DNA of 64,000 nucleotides from Rhodopirellula baltica. GTDB lineage: Bacteria; Planctomycetota; Planctomycetia; Pirellulales; Pirellulaceae. Shown one piece after another: positions 8,938-18,200 of the stretch; within the stretch, counting starts at the first letter, position 1; each line of letters begins with the position of its first letter. Both the position numbers and the translations under genes were made by a program. Under the pieces are notes generated by a model that saw only the letters and a program-made list of their open reading frames with translations, was not told the DNA's origin and made no database searches. Location: positions 1 through 64,000 of the forward strand of contig PPHI01000072.1 in the NCBI GenBank assembly GCA_002901265.1, written 5' to 3'.

Positions 8938-9477
8938 TCATTCCGGCCGGATCACTCTTGGATAACCCAGTGTCATACCGCAAGCGTTGTATCGTGTTAG
9001 GTGAACTGGCCCTTGCCCTAACGGGACAGCTGACCGCTTCACCACATAGGTACTGAGATAGCAATCTCGCAGCGATTGCCGTTCTGAATCCGCCGCAAGC
9101 CAAACTAAATCGAGCAACACGTTGAAGGGGCCGAAAATCCATAGCATCATTCGCGCCGTCATCGCTAACAGAGTTGGCCGCCCGCCCTTTGCTCGCACGA
9201 TTTTGAGGCCCAAAAGTCGATACCCCAGCGTACCGACGGAACGCTTCACCTGCCCCAGATAAACCCAAATCACGAAAAGCTGAACCACCCAAAACACTTC
9301 GGACGGATCAGTGCGAATGAGCCCCATCTGCATCGACAACAGAAACAGCAACCAAAGACCAATCGCAAGTCCGATCAACACACAAACGTCAATCAACTGA
9401 ACAGCGATCCGTTGGCCAATCCCGGCGTAGTCATCCAACTGATAGTAATCGGCATAGCCAAGTGAGTTGTCATTCAC
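8938..9477 (-). CDS. RDD family membrane protein
   Basis: A 179-aa protein of the RDD family, small membrane proteins of uncertain transport role. The family's first motif appears as AGIGQRIAVQLID (R, D positions kept), followed by two hydrophobic helices (LIGLAIGLWLLFLLSM and VFWVVQLFVIWVYLG), the G-T-L-GYRLLGLKIV signature and a final helix with RQSLRDCYLSTYVV, the usual RDD ending. I chose the GTG at 9477, which has a GAGG about 12 nt upstream; the open frame extends further to 9555 but those residues look non-coding. About 18 residues after the RDD core are atypical and may result from erosion of the original stop. Confidence 0.75.
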   Translation of the reverse strand: MNDNSLGYADYYQLDDYAGIGQRIAVQLIDVCVLIGLAIGLWLLFLLSMQMGLIRTDPSEVFWVVQLFVIWVYLGQVKRSVGTLGYRLLGLKIVRAKGGRPTLLAMTARMMLWIFGPFNVLLDLVWLAADSERQSLRDCYLSTYVVKRSAVPLGQGPVHLTRYNACGMTLGYPRVIRPE

Positions 9478-9692
9478 CAATTCACAGTGCCTCAATGAGT
9501 TATCAGCCAAACGCGACCATCGCGCCGAGGATCGAAAGCAAGCACCATCACTCAATCAATGTCATCGACTTTCATTTCCACCGGCACGCTTGGTGCTTTC
9601 CAATACCATACCTAAAATCGAGCAACACGCTGAGCCGAGTCACCCAAGCTTTGGTAACGCAAAACTGGCATCCACTTTGTCTACAATGGTGG

Positions 9693-9899
9693 CTAATACG
9701 AAAACACTCCCAACGCCTTTCGCAATCGTTCCTGGGCGGTATGACATTGTTCTTGCTGAAGGACGCTGTATCCATTGTTCATCAGAGCCTGCATTCTCAG
9801 TAGAAGAGCATCAGGCGTGAAATGCCCATCGAGTGCGACACCGCTTTTCTGACGAGTCCATTTGAATTCCTTTTCTCCGTTTCCCGCCTTGCCGGTCAT
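9693..9899 (-). CDS. Small hypothetical protein
   Basis: A possible 68-aa basic, soluble protein I do not recognise. The ATG at 9899 is preceded by a GGGGGA run about 5 nt upstream. It has DALLLRMQALMNNGYSVL in the middle and ERLRKALGVF at the end, a pattern compatible with helices. It sits after the glgC terminator, so it would need its own promoter. Expression is unproven and it may be a chance frame. Confidence 0.35.
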   Translation of the reverse strand: MTGKAGNGEKEFKWTRQKSGVALDGHFTPDALLLRMQALMNNGYSVLQQEQCHTAQERLRKALGVFSY

Positions 9900-9959
9900 C
9901 TTGATCCCCCGCGACGTGAGGCAAATGGTGACCACATCGAACGATCGCGTTTGATCAAC

Positions 9960-9994
9960 AAAAAAACCGCAGCCTCTTTTGCGGGAGACTGCGG
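9960..9994 (-). terminator. Intrinsic terminator of glgC
   Basis: On the minus strand a 10-bp stem (CCGCAGTCTC pairing with GAGGCTGCGG, one G-T pair) encloses an 8-nt loop and is followed by seven T residues. It begins 29 nt after the glgC stop codon. Confidence 0.92.
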
Positions 9995-10023
9995 CAAAGC
10001 CTGATTGGTTTAGCAGTGATTGA

Positions 10024-11316
10024 CTAGAAGCTGAAGTCGTTGGGGATGCTTCCGTTCTTGATCACGATGCAGACGCCGTCACGAACTTGCAGGTCGTCGT
10101 CTTCGCCGTGGTGCACGACGTCTTTTTTGTTGACGATCGTTACGTTGGTTCCGACGCGGCTATTCTTATCCAGGATCGCGCCACTGATCGTGCTGCCAGC
10201 ACCGATGCCCGTTGGCACTTGACCGGCGTCCAACTCACGTCCGTCGTCCGTGTAGTCAGCTCCCATCACAACGCTGTCTTTGATGGTGACGTTGTCGCCG
10301 ATGACGGTTCGCAATCCGATCACGCTGTTTTCGATCGTCACGTTGCTGCCGATGTGGCAACCGTCCGCGATCAAGCTGCCGCGGATGGTGACGTTGTCAC
10401 CCATTACCGTTGGTGGCAAAAATCGGGGGCGACTGTAGATCGGTGCCGATGCGCAGCCCAGCTTGAACGGCGGGGTCTTGCTGGCGAGCGATAGGTTGGC
10501 TTCGTAGAACGCGCGGATCGTTCCGATGTCTTCCCAATAGCCGTCGAACAGGTGCACATTGACTTTTCGCGAGTCGATCGCACCGGGGAAAACTTCTTTG
10601 CCGAAGTCTTCGTGGCTGTTCCCTTCGAGCAAGTCGACCATGACTTCTTTATTAAAGATATACAGGCCCATGCTGGCGATGCAGTCACGACCGTTGCTGG
10701 GGATGCCGCGGGCGTCGATCCAAGCGGGATCCATGCGGACTTTGGCGAGGTCTTCCTCGGTCTGTGGCTTTTCGACAAAACCGGTAACGCGGCCATCGTC
10801 GTTGATCTGCATGATGCCGAGCGCTTTGGCGTCTTTGCGGTCGACGGGGATCCCGGCGATGGTGGCGTCGGCGCCAGTGTCGATGTGAGTTTGCATCATG
10901 TCGCGGAAGTCCATCCGATAAAGCTGGTCACCGGACAGGATCAACACGTACTTGATGTCGGGCTGATCGATGTAACGCAAGTTTTTGCGGACAGCGTCGG
11001 CGGTTCCCTGGTACCAGTCTTCGGTCCCGGCGTCGACGGTTTGCTGTGCCGCCAACAGTTCGACAAAGCCGCCGGTGAAGTGGTCAAAGCGATACGTTTG
11101 ACGGAGGTGGCGGTGAAGGCTGACCGAAAGAAACTGCGTGAGCACGAACACACGACGCAAGCCACTGTTGATGCAGTTGGAAATCGGGATATCGATCAGG
11201 CGATACTTCCCGGCCAATGGCACTGCGGGTTTTGCACGAATCTTGGTCAGTGGGAAGAGGCGTGTTCCACGACCGCCGCCAAGAATGAGAGCGATCGTGT
11301 TGTTTGAGAGATCCAT
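10024..11316 (-). CDS. glgC: Glucose-1-phosphate adenylyltransferase
   Basis: ADP-glucose pyrophosphorylase (ATP + glucose-1-phosphate to ADP-glucose + PPi), the committed step of bacterial glycogen synthesis, in the cytosol. The 430-aa length is normal. The N-terminal nucleotidyltransferase signature LILGGGRGTRLFPLT is followed by AKPAVPLAGKYRLIDIPISN, then GTADAVRKN and SGDQLYRMD. The C-terminal third is a left-handed beta-helix (hexapeptide) domain with GDNVTI and GSNVTI turns. The ATG at 11316 fits the family start; the 18 extra upstream codons overlap the preceding gene and are unlikely. It lies 47 nt behind the ferredoxin-NADP reductase gene on the same strand, so the two may be cotranscribed, and it ends at a strong terminator. 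Confidence 0.95.
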   Translation of the reverse strand: MDLSNNTIALILGGGRGTRLFPLTKIRAKPAVPLAGKYRLIDIPISNCINSGLRRVFVLTQFLSVSLHRHLRQTYRFDHFTGGFVELLAAQQTVDAGTEDWYQGTADAVRKNLRYIDQPDIKYVLILSGDQLYRMDFRDMMQTHIDTGADATIAGIPVDRKDAKALGIMQINDDGRVTGFVEKPQTEEDLAKVRMDPAWIDARGIPSNGRDCIASMGLYIFNKEVMVDLLEGNSHEDFGKEVFPGAIDSRKVNVHLFDGYWEDIGTIRAFYEANLSLASKTPPFKLGCASAPIYSRPRFLPPTVMGDNVTIRGSLIADGCHIGSNVTIENSVIGLRTVIGDNVTIKDSVVMGADYTDDGRELDAGQVPTGIGAGSTISGAILDKNSRVGTNVTIVNKKDVVHHGEDDDLQVRDGVCIVIKNGSIPNDFSF

Positions 11317-11363
11317 GGTGTTTGCAGTTACGTGGTGAAAGGTCAAGAGAAGCCGGTGGTAGG

Positions 11364-12317
11364 CTACCAATATTTCTCGAACCGGATCCGTCCCGCACCT
11401 GATTCGTGATCATGGTCGACGGGCAAAAAACCGGCAGATTCCAATAGCGGCAGCATCCCAGGGGTTGGTGGTGGTTCGCTGCCCGGTGGGACATACCCGA
11501 TCATGTCGGGGTTGCCGCACAAAAACACGTGCGTGTTATCGGGGCTCAGTGGATCATCGGCAGCAACGGCAAGTTTGCCGCTGGTAAACAAGTCTTGCAA
11601 GTATTGTTTGCCAACGTAGCCGGGCAGCGATGTGTTAATGTTGAACGGTTCACGAGTGGTGCAAGGCAAGTACCGATAATTAGAAAACTGGTTCATCACG
11701 GCAAAATGCCTGGCGTGATACCCCAAGTCGCCTAGGTACCGTACGCAGCAAGCATTCACAATTCGACCACGATGCCCCTTGGCCAGCAGCGATGCGGTCA
11801 TCGCATTGTGCGGAGCTTCGCCAGTTCCGGTGCCGAGCATCAGCACGGTGTGATCGGGATCGATGTCACCGATGGTGTATTTGCCAACGATGCGTTTGCC
11901 GATTTCGACGCGGTCGCCGGCTTTCAACTCGAACAAACGCGGGGTCAAAGCTGGCGGCGGTTGGTCAGCCGAAGACGCGGCGCGGACAAGCGTGATGTAA
12001 AACTCTAGGTAATCGAGCGAATCAACCGGCGCGATGCGACCGTCTTGGTCCAGCAACGGGCACGAGATCGAGTACGCGCGTCGCACCAGCTTGGTCAGTT
12101 TCTTTTCGGGAACCGTTTCGACCTGAGTTCCATCGAGCCGCTTTTCCCAGTTTCCCAGCCCGAGAGTGACATACTGTCCCGCGTCGAAGTGGGGCACGCC
12201 GTTATCAGGACGAACCCGAAAGCGCGCCAAGTTCTCGTGGCAATCGATTCGCTCAATCACCGTGGCGTTATAGAACTTGTCCCGAAGCGGTTGAAATTCC
12301 GTATCCGATTGGCTCAT
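11364..12317 (-). CDS. Ferredoxin/flavodoxin-NADP reductase family protein
   Basis: A 317-aa FAD-dependent oxidoreductase of the ferredoxin-NADP(H) reductase family. The FAD domain contains FDAGQYVTLGL and the RRAYSISCPL motif (RxYS type), and the NADP domain begins with VLMLGTGTGEAPHNAM, followed later by HVFLCGNPDMIGYVPPG, the usual C-P-type nicotinamide site. The C-terminus is an extended GRIRFEKYW, in line with bacterial Fpr enzymes ending in an aromatic residue. I prefer the ATG at 12317 over the GTG at 12341. Expected role: electron transfer between NADPH and ferredoxin or flavodoxin; the partner is not visible here. glgC follows on the same strand. Confidence 0.85.
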   Translation of the reverse strand: MSQSDTEFQPLRDKFYNATVIERIDCHENLARFRVRPDNGVPHFDAGQYVTLGLGNWEKRLDGTQVETVPEKKLTKLVRRAYSISCPLLDQDGRIAPVDSLDYLEFYITLVRAASSADQPPPALTPRLFELKAGDRVEIGKRIVGKYTIGDIDPDHTVLMLGTGTGEAPHNAMTASLLAKGHRGRIVNACCVRYLGDLGYHARHFAVMNQFSNYRYLPCTTREPFNINTSLPGYVGKQYLQDLFTSGKLAVAADDPLSPDNTHVFLCGNPDMIGYVPPGSEPPPTPGMLPLLESAGFLPVDHDHESGAGRIRFEKYW

Positions 12318-12639
12318 GTGGGGGCTGTCCGAACTGAGCACGATTCACTCCGATCTAGCGGTTTAGGACTCGTCACAAGCGATGGGTCACGCTGAACAAA
12401 CGATTTGGCCGAACGAATCTTTCCGCGTTCTATACATCGGGGCAGCGACGCTGCGACGACACCTATCGTGCGATTAAAAGGCCGAAAAGTCCGCATTCGC
12501 AGATCGGAACGCAAACTTCCCCGAAAAAGCGGCGGTAATTTTTGCGTCCACGCAATATACTGGACTCCGAAGCCTCCCGTTGGGACGAGCCCATGTGGCG
12601 CTGAAGAAATCCCCAGAACATTTGCCAGCCGAAATCGAC

Positions 12640-13995
12640 ATGACTTTTGGAACTCGTCGAATTGCGATCATTTCCCGAAACGCGATTTGCTTCGCTGTCG
12701 CCTGTGCGTCCTTGATGGGGCTGTGGTCTGATACCGCACAGGCTGGCGAGCGATGGACCGATCTGTACGGTAAGCACACCATCGAAGCCGACTTCATCGG
12801 TTTATGGGGGAACACCGTGGTCCTGCAAATGAACGATGGTCGGCGAGTGTCCGTCTCGATGGACAAGTTGATTGCCGAAAGCCGCATTCGCGCCCGACAG
12901 CTGGAAGAAACACAGAAGAAGCGTCGTGGCGAAATGCGTTCGCTGATCGAAAATGACGCGAAAGAGGCTTCTGCCCCCGCCCCCACGCCACTGCCCGAAC
13001 CACCCAGCGTCGCGCCCTACCAACCATATTCAGGTGGTGGCGACGTTTTGTCGATGTTGGAATGGCAAAACACACAAACGCGTAATGGACATGTCTTGCT
13101 GGCCAGCTACGACATGATGCCTGCGTCGTATCAAGCTGATTTCGAGCGACTCACCAAAGCCTCGATCGAGAAACTTGACCCCGCCGGTTTGGACCAAGTT
13201 CTCAAGTCGGTTCACTCGATCGGCGAATTGATCGTGACCCGCCAGCGTTGGCTGTTCTCGTACCCGCGACTGTCGAACATCGATGAAGTGAATAAAGAAA
13301 CGCTCAAGAAAGCGACTTTGGCCATCGGCGGAATCATTCGTGACGGACTCGATCCCGAAAAACTCGCCCTCACAGAGATCCCAAATCGCCCGCTACGTGA
13401 CTGGGTCAAGGACCTTGATTCGCGAGTCGCTCCTTACATTGCCAACTTGGGAGACCTGAGCGAATCACTGGGGATGCCCGAAATCACCTACGACGTCACA
13501 AACGAAGCAGACGGCAAGGCAACCGTCGAAACCAAAATCGGTTCCACCGCAATTCCCGTCGATTATGTACAAGTCGAAGGCAAATGGATGCCCGCAGATA
13601 AAACCAAAGAGGGTTGGGCCGAACTCACGAAGTCCTGGGAAAACGGATTGACCAATACGCCTTCGGGATCGTTACTGGGTGCCGGACAAGCGACGATGGT
13701 GACGTTGATGATCGACGGCTTTGTACAATCGGCACTCAACGCCGCGTCACCGCGTGAACTGCACGCACAGATGGACACCATCGTCGAAGGCATGAAACCA
13801 CTCCTCTCGCAGATCGCCGATGCACGCGCGGCTGGCCAACGAATGCGCGGCAACGGAAACAGTTCAAGCTCGAGTAATTACGATTACGGAAGCGGCTACG
13901 GTACCGACTATGGTTCCGGAATGGATTCGAGCTCCAGCAGTTCGAGCGCATACGAAGAAGCCATGCGACAACAATCAAGCGGATACGAGCCCTAA
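12640..13995 (+). CDS. Secreted SHD1-domain protein
   Basis: A 451-aa exported protein of unknown role. It has a signal peptide with a hydrophobic core ending in TAQA (cleavage about residue 34), then an SHD1 (SLA1 homology) domain at about 36-85 with RWTDLYGKHTIEADFIG and VVLQMNDGRRVSVSMDKL. A proline-rich linker (PAPTPLPEPPS) leads to a helical region and a C-terminal low-complexity tail rich in Ser, Gly and Tyr. SHD1 proteins are common in planctomycetes and are mostly uncharacterised. The ATG at 12640 starts the signal peptide; the open frame reaches back to 12580. The stop is 12 nt before the protoporphyrinogen oxidase gene, suggesting one transcript. Confidence 0.75.
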   Translation: MTFGTRRIAIISRNAICFAVACASLMGLWSDTAQAGERWTDLYGKHTIEADFIGLWGNTVVLQMNDGRRVSVSMDKLIAESRIRARQLEETQKKRRGEMRSLIENDAKEASAPAPTPLPEPPSVAPYQPYSGGGDVLSMLEWQNTQTRNGHVLLASYDMMPASYQADFERLTKASIEKLDPAGLDQVLKSVHSIGELIVTRQRWLFSYPRLSNIDEVNKETLKKATLAIGGIIRDGLDPEKLALTEIPNRPLRDWVKDLDSRVAPYIANLGDLSESLGMPEITYDVTNEADGKATVETKIGSTAIPVDYVQVEGKWMPADKTKEGWAELTKSWENGLTNTPSGSLLGAGQATMVTLMIDGFVQSALNAASPRELHAQMDTIVEGMKPLLSQIADARAAGQRMRGNGNSSSSSNYDYGSGYGTDYGSGMDSSSSSSSAYEEAMRQQSSGYEP

Positions 13996-14007
13996 GTCGA
14001 CCCTAGA

Positions 14008-15471
14008 ATGCCGAAACGGATTGCAATTATCGGCGGCGGAATTTCCGGACTGACCGCCGCGTTCTACCTTCGTCAACAGACCCCCGAAACGGAAGTCCGA
14101 CTGTTCGAAGCCTCGCCCCGCTTGGGAGGTGTCATCGGAACCGAAATCGTCGAAGCTCCGGAAGGTCGCTTTGTGATCGATTGCGGTGCTGACATGTTCG
14201 CCACCGATCCTCCTGCGGCGATGCAGCTGTGCAGTGACCTGGGTGTCGACGACAAGCTGATTACCCCCGACGCCACCCGCGCCGGGGCACTCGTCGTGCA
14301 TCAAGGGAAAGCCATGCCGATTCCGGAAGGATTCGTGTTGATGCGAGCGACAAAGCCGTGGCAGATGTTGCTGACGCCAATCCTGACCCCCACGGCTAAA
14401 CTGCGATTCCTGGCCGAACGATTCATCAAGCGTCAGCCGGAGCTCACCCCCGGATGCGACGATGACTTGAGCGTTGCCCAGTTCGTTCGGCAACGCCTGG
14501 GCAAGCAGACGCTCGACCGCCTCGTCGAACCGCTCGTCGCTGGCATTTACACCGCAGATGTGGAAAAGCTCAGCCTGAAAGCAACGATGGCCCCGATCGC
14601 ATCCATGGTCCAGCAACACGGCTCCTTGGCCAAGGCAACTCTGTCGCGTCGACGTGACAATCAAGACACCACCGAACGAAACAGCGCCGGCGCGCGGTAC
14701 CAGCGTTTTCGTGGGTTCCCCGGTGGCATGGGCGAGCTGATCGAAACCCTGGCCGATCGCGTCGGCCCCGAATCAATCTCGCTGAACACACCAGTCCAGC
14801 AGTTGCGATACGACGGCCAACATTGGCAGCTCACGATTGACGATCACGAGCAAGCGTTTGACGAAGTTGTCTTGGCGACACCCGCCGCAGTCGCGGCAAA
14901 GCTGCTGGGTGATGCCAGTACCGACTCGACTGCAGAGACGGCCATCGCGAACGCTTGCCAAGCGGCATCTGATGGCTTAGCCGAAATCGAATCGGCCTCG
15001 GCAGCAATCGTGGTGCTGTGTCTTGCCAAAAAACACTTGCGACGCCTGCCGAATAAGTTTGGCATCGTGGTACCGTCGATCGAAAATCGTCATGTGCTGG
15101 CGGTCAGCTTCGCCAGTCACAAGTACTCCAACCGTTGCCCCGATGATCACGTCATCGCTCGGGCATTCTTTGGCGGTGCGATGCGGTCGCAAGACCTGGC
15201 AAAATCGGATGACGAATTGATCGCGCTCGCACGCCAGGAACTGCGTGACTTGATCGGCTTGGAGGGCACCGAGACATTGGCTCGGGTGGTGCGTTGGAAC
15301 AACGCGATGCCGCAATATCATGTTGGCCATGTGAAGCGAGCCGATGCGATCGAAGCCGCAATCGATGTGATCCCTCAGTTGCATCTGGCCACCAACGCCT
15401 TGCGCGGGGTCGGGATCGCGCCACTTGTCGGCACGGCAAAAAAGGCTGCTCTGGCGGCACTCGAAAATTGA
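14008..15471 (+). CDS. hemY: Protoporphyrinogen oxidase
   Basis: Oxygen-dependent protoporphyrinogen IX oxidase (HemY/HemG type, 487 aa), catalysing the penultimate step of haem synthesis. The N-terminus carries the FAD dinucleotide-binding motif IAIIGGGISGLTAAF with a downstream acid residue in RLFEASPRLGG. Family features include RFVIDCGADMF, the internal GARYQRFRGFPGGMGEL, and a C-terminal flavin-contact segment ending NALRGVGIAPLVGTAKKAA. Length matches the family. It lies 12 nt after the SHD1 gene and 36 nt before the exonuclease gene, apparently within one operon; the metabolic link between haem synthesis and the downstream DNA-repair cassette is not obvious. Confidence 0.93.
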   Translation: MPKRIAIIGGGISGLTAAFYLRQQTPETEVRLFEASPRLGGVIGTEIVEAPEGRFVIDCGADMFATDPPAAMQLCSDLGVDDKLITPDATRAGALVVHQGKAMPIPEGFVLMRATKPWQMLLTPILTPTAKLRFLAERFIKRQPELTPGCDDDLSVAQFVRQRLGKQTLDRLVEPLVAGIYTADVEKLSLKATMAPIASMVQQHGSLAKATLSRRRDNQDTTERNSAGARYQRFRGFPGGMGELIETLADRVGPESISLNTPVQQLRYDGQHWQLTIDDHEQAFDEVVLATPAAVAAKLLGDASTDSTAETAIANACQAASDGLAEIESASAAIVVLCLAKKHLRRLPNKFGIVVPSIENRHVLAVSFASHKYSNRCPDDHVIARAFFGGAMRSQDLAKSDDELIALARQELRDLIGLEGTETLARVVRWNNAMPQYHVGHVKRADAIEAAIDVIPQLHLATNALRGVGIAPLVGTAKKAALAALEN

Positions 15472-15507
15472 TTCGCGGTTGGTCTGGACGGATGAGTATG
15501 CTTCATC

Positions 15508-16551
15508 ATGTCGATCATCCAGCACAGCAACCTTTTGCAAAACACCGAACGCGGGCTGTATTGCCCTGCGGGTGATTTTTATGTCGATCCCAAGCGGCCT
15601 GTGAAACGGGCCGTGATCACCCACGCCCACTCCGATCACGCGCGCTGGGGCTGTGAGCATTATTTGTCATCGACGGCAGGCGAACATCTGGTTCGGATGC
15701 GACTGTCGCCGGATGCCGAGTTCGACTTCTTGCGATACGGCGAAACGATCACGCACCATGGGGTGAAGGTCACGCTTTTTCCCGCAGGTCATATACTGGG
15801 ATCGGCACAGGTGCGTCTGGAACACAACGGCCGAGTTGCCGTGGTGGCAGGGGATTACAAGCTGGGCCCGGATTCGACCTGCGCCAGCTGGGAACCGGTG
15901 CCTTGCGACCTGTTTGTCACCGAGTCGACGTTTGCGCTGCCAGTGTATCGCTGGCGTGACCAGACGGAGATTTTTGCGGAGGTCAACGCGTGGTGGAAAG
16001 CGAGTGCGGAAGAGGACAAGTGTTGTTTGCTTTACGGATATGCGGTTGGTAAAAGTCAGCGGCTGCTTGCCGGTTTGGACGCATCGATCGGTCCAATCTA
16101 CACACACGGCGCGGTTGAAAAAGGCGTCGCGGCCTATCGCGCATCAGGCGTCGAGTTGCCTGAGACGATCTACGTTGGTGAAGTCGAACGCAAAGCAGAC
16201 TTTCGCGGCGCGATGGTCGTTGCGGTTCCCAGCGCACACGGAACACCCTGGATGCGGCGGTTCGGTAAAGTCAGCGCTGCGATGGCAAGCGGATGGATGA
16301 TGGTCCGCGGGACACGGCGCCGCCGTGCCGCCGACCGAGGCTTCGTACTGAGCGATCATGTGGATTGGGCGACGACACTGAAGGCAATCGAGCTTTGTGA
16401 TCCCGAACAGGTTTGGGTGCACCATGGATACTCGGCAATCTTGGCACGTTACCTGCAATCGATCGGCCGCGATGCGGTGGCGCTGGATCAAGCCGAACGT
16501 CGCGACGAAAATGAGGATGATGAAATCGATCAGGCGGAGGCAAATGCATGA
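15508..16551 (+). CDS. Ligase-associated DNA exonuclease (metallo-beta-lactamase fold)
   Basis: A 347-aa metallo-beta-lactamase/beta-CASP-type nuclease of the ligase-associated exonuclease family (TIGR04122 type). The zinc motif HAHSDHA begins at residue 39 and is followed by the further metal ligands expected near GHILGSAQ and GDYKLGPD. The N-terminal ERGLYCPAGDFYVDP and C-terminal SDHVDW plus VWVHHGY are typical of the family. Its stop overlaps the ATG of the ligase gene by 4 nt, so coupled translation is likely. Known context: such genes occur with an ATP-dependent ligase and an Lhr-like helicase, as seen here, and are thought to act in bacterial DNA repair; the exact substrate is not established by the sequence. 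Confidence 0.92.
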   Translation: MSIIQHSNLLQNTERGLYCPAGDFYVDPKRPVKRAVITHAHSDHARWGCEHYLSSTAGEHLVRMRLSPDAEFDFLRYGETITHHGVKVTLFPAGHILGSAQVRLEHNGRVAVVAGDYKLGPDSTCASWEPVPCDLFVTESTFALPVYRWRDQTEIFAEVNAWWKASAEEDKCCLLYGYAVGKSQRLLAGLDASIGPIYTHGAVEKGVAAYRASGVELPETIYVGEVERKADFRGAMVVAVPSAHGTPWMRRFGKVSAAMASGWMMVRGTRRRRAADRGFVLSDHVDWATTLKAIELCDPEQVWVHHGYSAILARYLQSIGRDAVALDQAERRDENEDDEIDQAEANA

Positions 16552-18200
16552 AACGATTTGCCGACATGTATTGGCGACTTGATTCGACAACGAAGACCAA
16601 CGAAAAAGTCGCCGCGATGTGCGATTACTTCACACAAGCGCCGCCCCACGATGCCGCATGGGCGATTTCGATTTTATCCGGTCGCAAGATTCGGCAGCTT
16701 GTCCCGTCACGATTGCTGCGGCAATGGGCGGCCGAAGAAGCCGGCATTCCCGATTGGCTGTTCGAAGAATCGTATTCTTCAGTCGGTGATTTGGCGGAAA
16801 CAATTTCACTGGTCGTGCCGCCCGGCGAAAGCGTTTCCGACACCAGCTTGGTGGGCTGGATTGAAAACAAATTGTTGCCGCTACGTCCTCTGACGCCCGA
16901 GCAACAGCATGACGCCGTGGTCGAGATCTGGCAGCAGACCGATCCGGCGATGCGGTTCGTCGTGATGAAGTTGATCACCGGTGGTTTGCGCGTCGGTGTC
17001 AGCAAAGCGCTCGTCACACGGGCACTCGCACAAGCATCCGGGATCAGCTCCGAAACGATCGCACACCGATTGATGGGCGACTGGGAACCCAATGCCGAGT
17101 TCTTTCATCGCGTTGTCGATCCGAACGAAGGTGACACTCAAATCAGTCGACCTTACCCGTTTTGCTTGGCGCATCCGATCGAGCAAGCGACATCGCCTGA
17201 TCGCGATGGGGGTGCAAAACAAGCCGCCGAGATCGCAGCCGTCCTGGGGGAGACAACCGACTTCGCGGCCGAATGGAAGTGGGATGGAATCCGTGGACAG
17301 ATCATTCGCCGCGAAGGTGAAACGTTTCTATGGTCGCGGGGCGAAGACCTGATGGAGAATCGCTGGCCAGAGATCGAAGACGCGGCAAGCTTGCTGCCGA
17401 ACGGGACGGTGATCGACGGAGAAATCCTGGCCTGTGCGATCGACCAGGACGGAAACACAGCCGAGGTGCTGCCGTTTTCACAGTTGCAGCGTCGTATCGG
17501 TCGCAAACGCGTCGGCAAGAAACTGCTAAAAGAAGTCCCGGTGGTGTTCCACGCATTCGATTTAATGGAAGTCTCCGGAAATGACATCCGGCAGCAGCCA
17601 TTCCGCGAACGACGACGGCAACTACAGCAAGTTCTCAACCCTATCCGCCACCCCAACCTCTGCGTGACCGAACTGATCGACGGAAACGACTGGTTGCAAT
17701 GGGCGACCGTCCGTGAAACCAGTCGCGAGCGTCATAGCGAAGGTCTGATGCTCAAACGTTGGGACAGCGTGTACGACGTCGGCCGCGTCCGTGGGACGTG
17801 GTGGAAATGGAAGGTCCAACCCTACACGATCGACGCAGTGCTGATTTATGCCCAGCGGGGACATGGCAAACGGGCCAGCCTTTACACCGACTACACGTTT
17901 GCATTGTGGGACGAAGGAAACTTGGTACCTGTCGCGAAAGCGTATAGCGGTTTGGATGACGCAGAGATTCGCAAAGTCGATCGCTTCGTCCGGCAGAACA
18001 CCAGCGAGTCATTCGGCCCGGTACGAAGCGTCACGCCGGAACTGGTCTTCGAAATCGCCTTCGAAGGGATCAGCCAAAGCACACGCCACAAGAGTGGCGT
18101 CGCAACGCGATTCCCACGGATCTTGCGATGGCGTCATGATAAGCGAGCTGAAGACGCCAATCAGCTAAGCGATTTGAAGGCGTTGCTGCCCGATGGCTAA
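16548..18200 (+). CDS. ATP-dependent DNA ligase (exonuclease/helicase-associated type)
   Basis: ATP-dependent DNA ligase of 550 aa, of the bacterial family linked to an exonuclease and helicase (TIGR04120 type). An N-terminal helical DNA-binding domain (about 1-200) precedes the adenylation domain, where motif I EWKWDGIRGQ supplies the nucleophile Lys244. Later motifs include WSRGEDLMENRWPEI (motif III region), DGEILA, EGLMLKRWDS (motif IV) and WWKWKVQPYTIDAVLIYAQ (motif V), followed by the OB domain. It overlaps the exonuclease gene by 4 nt and the helicase gene by 8 nt, a very tight operon. Expected role: sealing nicks in a repair pathway processed by its two partners. Confidence 0.94.
   Translation: MKRFADMYWRLDSTTKTNEKVAAMCDYFTQAPPHDAAWAISILSGRKIRQLVPSRLLRQWAAEEAGIPDWLFEESYSSVGDLAETISLVVPPGESVSDTSLVGWIENKLLPLRPLTPEQQHDAVVEIWQQTDPAMRFVVMKLITGGLRVGVSKALVTRALAQASGISSETIAHRLMGDWEPNAEFFHRVVDPNEGDTQISRPYPFCLAHPIEQATSPDRDGGAKQAAEIAAVLGETTDFAAEWKWDGIRGQIIRREGETFLWSRGEDLMENRWPEIEDAASLLPNGTVIDGEILACAIDQDGNTAEVLPFSQLQRRIGRKRVGKKLLKEVPVVFHAFDLMEVSGNDIRQQPFRERRRQLQQVLNPIRHPNLCVTELIDGNDWLQWATVRETSRERHSEGLMLKRWDSVYDVGRVRGTWWKWKVQPYTIDAVLIYAQRGHGKRASLYTDYTFALWDEGNLVPVAKAYSGLDDAEIRKVDRFVRQNTSESFGPVRSVTPELVFEIAFEGISQSTRHKSGVATRFPRILRWRHDKRAEDANQLSDLKALLPDG

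Noticed and set aside
10552-11307. 251-aa open frame on the plus strand
   Set aside because: It is antisense to glgC, whose motifs are complete; composition is that of a shadow frame.
13975-14664. 229-aa minus-strand open frame
   Set aside because: Antisense to the FAD-binding part of hemY.
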